In this document: positions 63,774-64,000 of the stretch, in pieces
Layout: each line of letters begins with the position of its first letter
How positions within the stretch are numbered: the stretch's first letter is position 1
Assembly: GCA_023159155.1 (NCBI GenBank)
Contig: JAJNNX010000073.1
Coordinates: 124,001-188,000, forward strand
Source of the DNA: Ustulina deusta
Taxonomy: Eukaryota > Ascomycota > Sordariomycetes > Xylariales > Xylariaceae
Reading direction: 5' to 3'
Length of the DNA stretch: 64,000 bases
Notes under the pieces: generated by a model
Seen by the model: only the letters and a program-made list of their open reading frames with translations
The model's database searches: none
What the model was told of the DNA's origin: nothing
Translations under genes and position numbers: made by a program

Positions 63774-63976
63774 TGATAGAAAGACTGATGGGTATATAAA
63801 TAAAGATGATAAATTAAGAAAGAGTAGGTGCGTAGTAGAATATTAGAAGGTCCAATATATCTGTGTGCGAGGTCCTACTCATAGGAGCACAGGCCACCTA
63901 GTGTGGACCTGTCCTGACCTGGGGCATAGGCCACCATTCAAGGTTGCTAGTTCGAGCCCCCTATAGGTCTCTATCA
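63774..63976. mobile_element. Element E: 203-bp insertion with TGATAG...CTATCA ends, not RIP-mutated
   Basis: Inserted in the C3 interior; C1 (near 46822) and C2 (near 58313) show the empty site. TTTTT flanks both sides (63769-63773 and 63977-63981). The ends form a short inverted repeat, TGATAGA. A GTATATAAATAAAG lies near the left end, and AGTTCGAGCCC at 63949-63959 is one base from a polymerase III B box. It could be a solo LTR (TG...CA), a small inverted-repeat element related to F, or a tRNA-derived SINE. Confidence 0.75.
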
Positions 63977-64000
63977 TTTTTAAACCTAAAAAATAATAAA

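Larger units (their letters stand above)
17541..64000. repeat. AT-rich, RIP-mutated block of nested transposable elements
   Basis: Composition collapses to almost pure A/T for about 46 kb, with TA, TTA and AATA strings and stop codons in every frame. Paired LTRs and terminal inverted repeats inside differ almost only by C-to-T and G-to-A changes, leaving TpA in place of CpA/TpG; this is the known signature of RIP in ascomycetes. Short islands of ordinary composition correspond to LTRs, terminal repeats or late short insertions. Confidence 0.9.
53616..64000 (+). mobile_element. Element C3: LTR retroelement, 3' end outside window, split by element C2
   Basis: The first 54 bp of its 5' LTR are at 53616-53669; the rest is at 59432-59605, after element C2. 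Its interior runs from 59606 past the window end and aligns with C1 and C2. Solo LTR D and element E interrupt it. It is the most heavily A/T-converted of the three copies. Confidence 0.82.

Noticed and set aside
63774..64000. GC-richer sequence near the window end considered as the start of a new gene region
   Set aside because: It is the 203-bp element E; C3 interior sequence resumes directly after it.

Overview
The window looks like a chromosome segment of a filamentous ascomycete (Pezizomycotina). The genes have introns of about 47-60 bp (133 bp in one case) with GT...AG ends, and the proteins are typical fungal families. A gene-bearing part of ordinary composition (1 to about 17,540) changes abruptly into a block of about 46 kb that is extremely AT-rich and has no credible coding sequence (about 17,541-64,000). 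Differences between repeat copies in that block are almost all C-to-T or G-to-A, which is the mark of repeat-induced point mutation (RIP).

Gene part, left to right: the 3' end of a PAP2-type lipid phosphatase gene (+, 1-624); a secreted GH43 glycoside hydrolase (+, 1477-2559); a GC-rich cytosolic TPR-like protein of unknown function with a likely terminal intron (+, 3285-4064); a complete 16-exon ABCC (MRP-type) ABC transporter (-, 10098-4907), whose reconstructed exons sum to 4386 nt (1461 aa plus stop) with consistent phases; an unrecognised 351-codon reading frame (-, 12145-11090); and a secreted DUF8021-like protein (+, 14964-15890), the last gene before the AT-rich block. The genes do not look like one pathway. 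A secreted hydrolase, a secreted small-domain protein and an export pump beside a RIP-mutated block resemble an environment-interaction or subtelomere-like neighbourhood, but that is inference.

AT-rich part: elements could be delimited by their ends and target-site duplications (TSDs), although their genes are destroyed. F (18350-25670) has 71-bp terminal inverted repeats and a 5-bp TSD. B (27941-50934) is an LTR retroelement with two 364-bp LTRs and TSD GTAA. Inside B lie C1 (38020-48023; LTRs of 238 and 242 bp, TSD CTTTT) and a 380-bp miniature LTR element, T (48600-48979; two 90-bp LTRs, TSD ATTTA). Inside C1 lies A (41533-45723; two 269-bp LTRs, TSD CTAA), so the nesting is three deep. 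Further right, C2 (53670-59426) is inserted inside the LTR of a third family member, C3 (53616 to beyond the window end), with TSD TATAG. C3 was later hit by a 200-bp solo LTR, D (60317-60516), and a 203-bp element, E (63774-63976). The short insertions T, D and E escaped RIP, as expected for sequences below the length RIP recognises.

The most unusual item is element A. Its 3.65-kb interior has no coding potential, but it carries about fifteen dispersed copies of a hairpin-forming motif and a tRNA-like segment, and its LTR ends match those of the much larger element B. It looks like a non-autonomous LARD-type partner of B. No rRNA genes, confident tRNA genes, CRISPR arrays or telomere repeats were seen.
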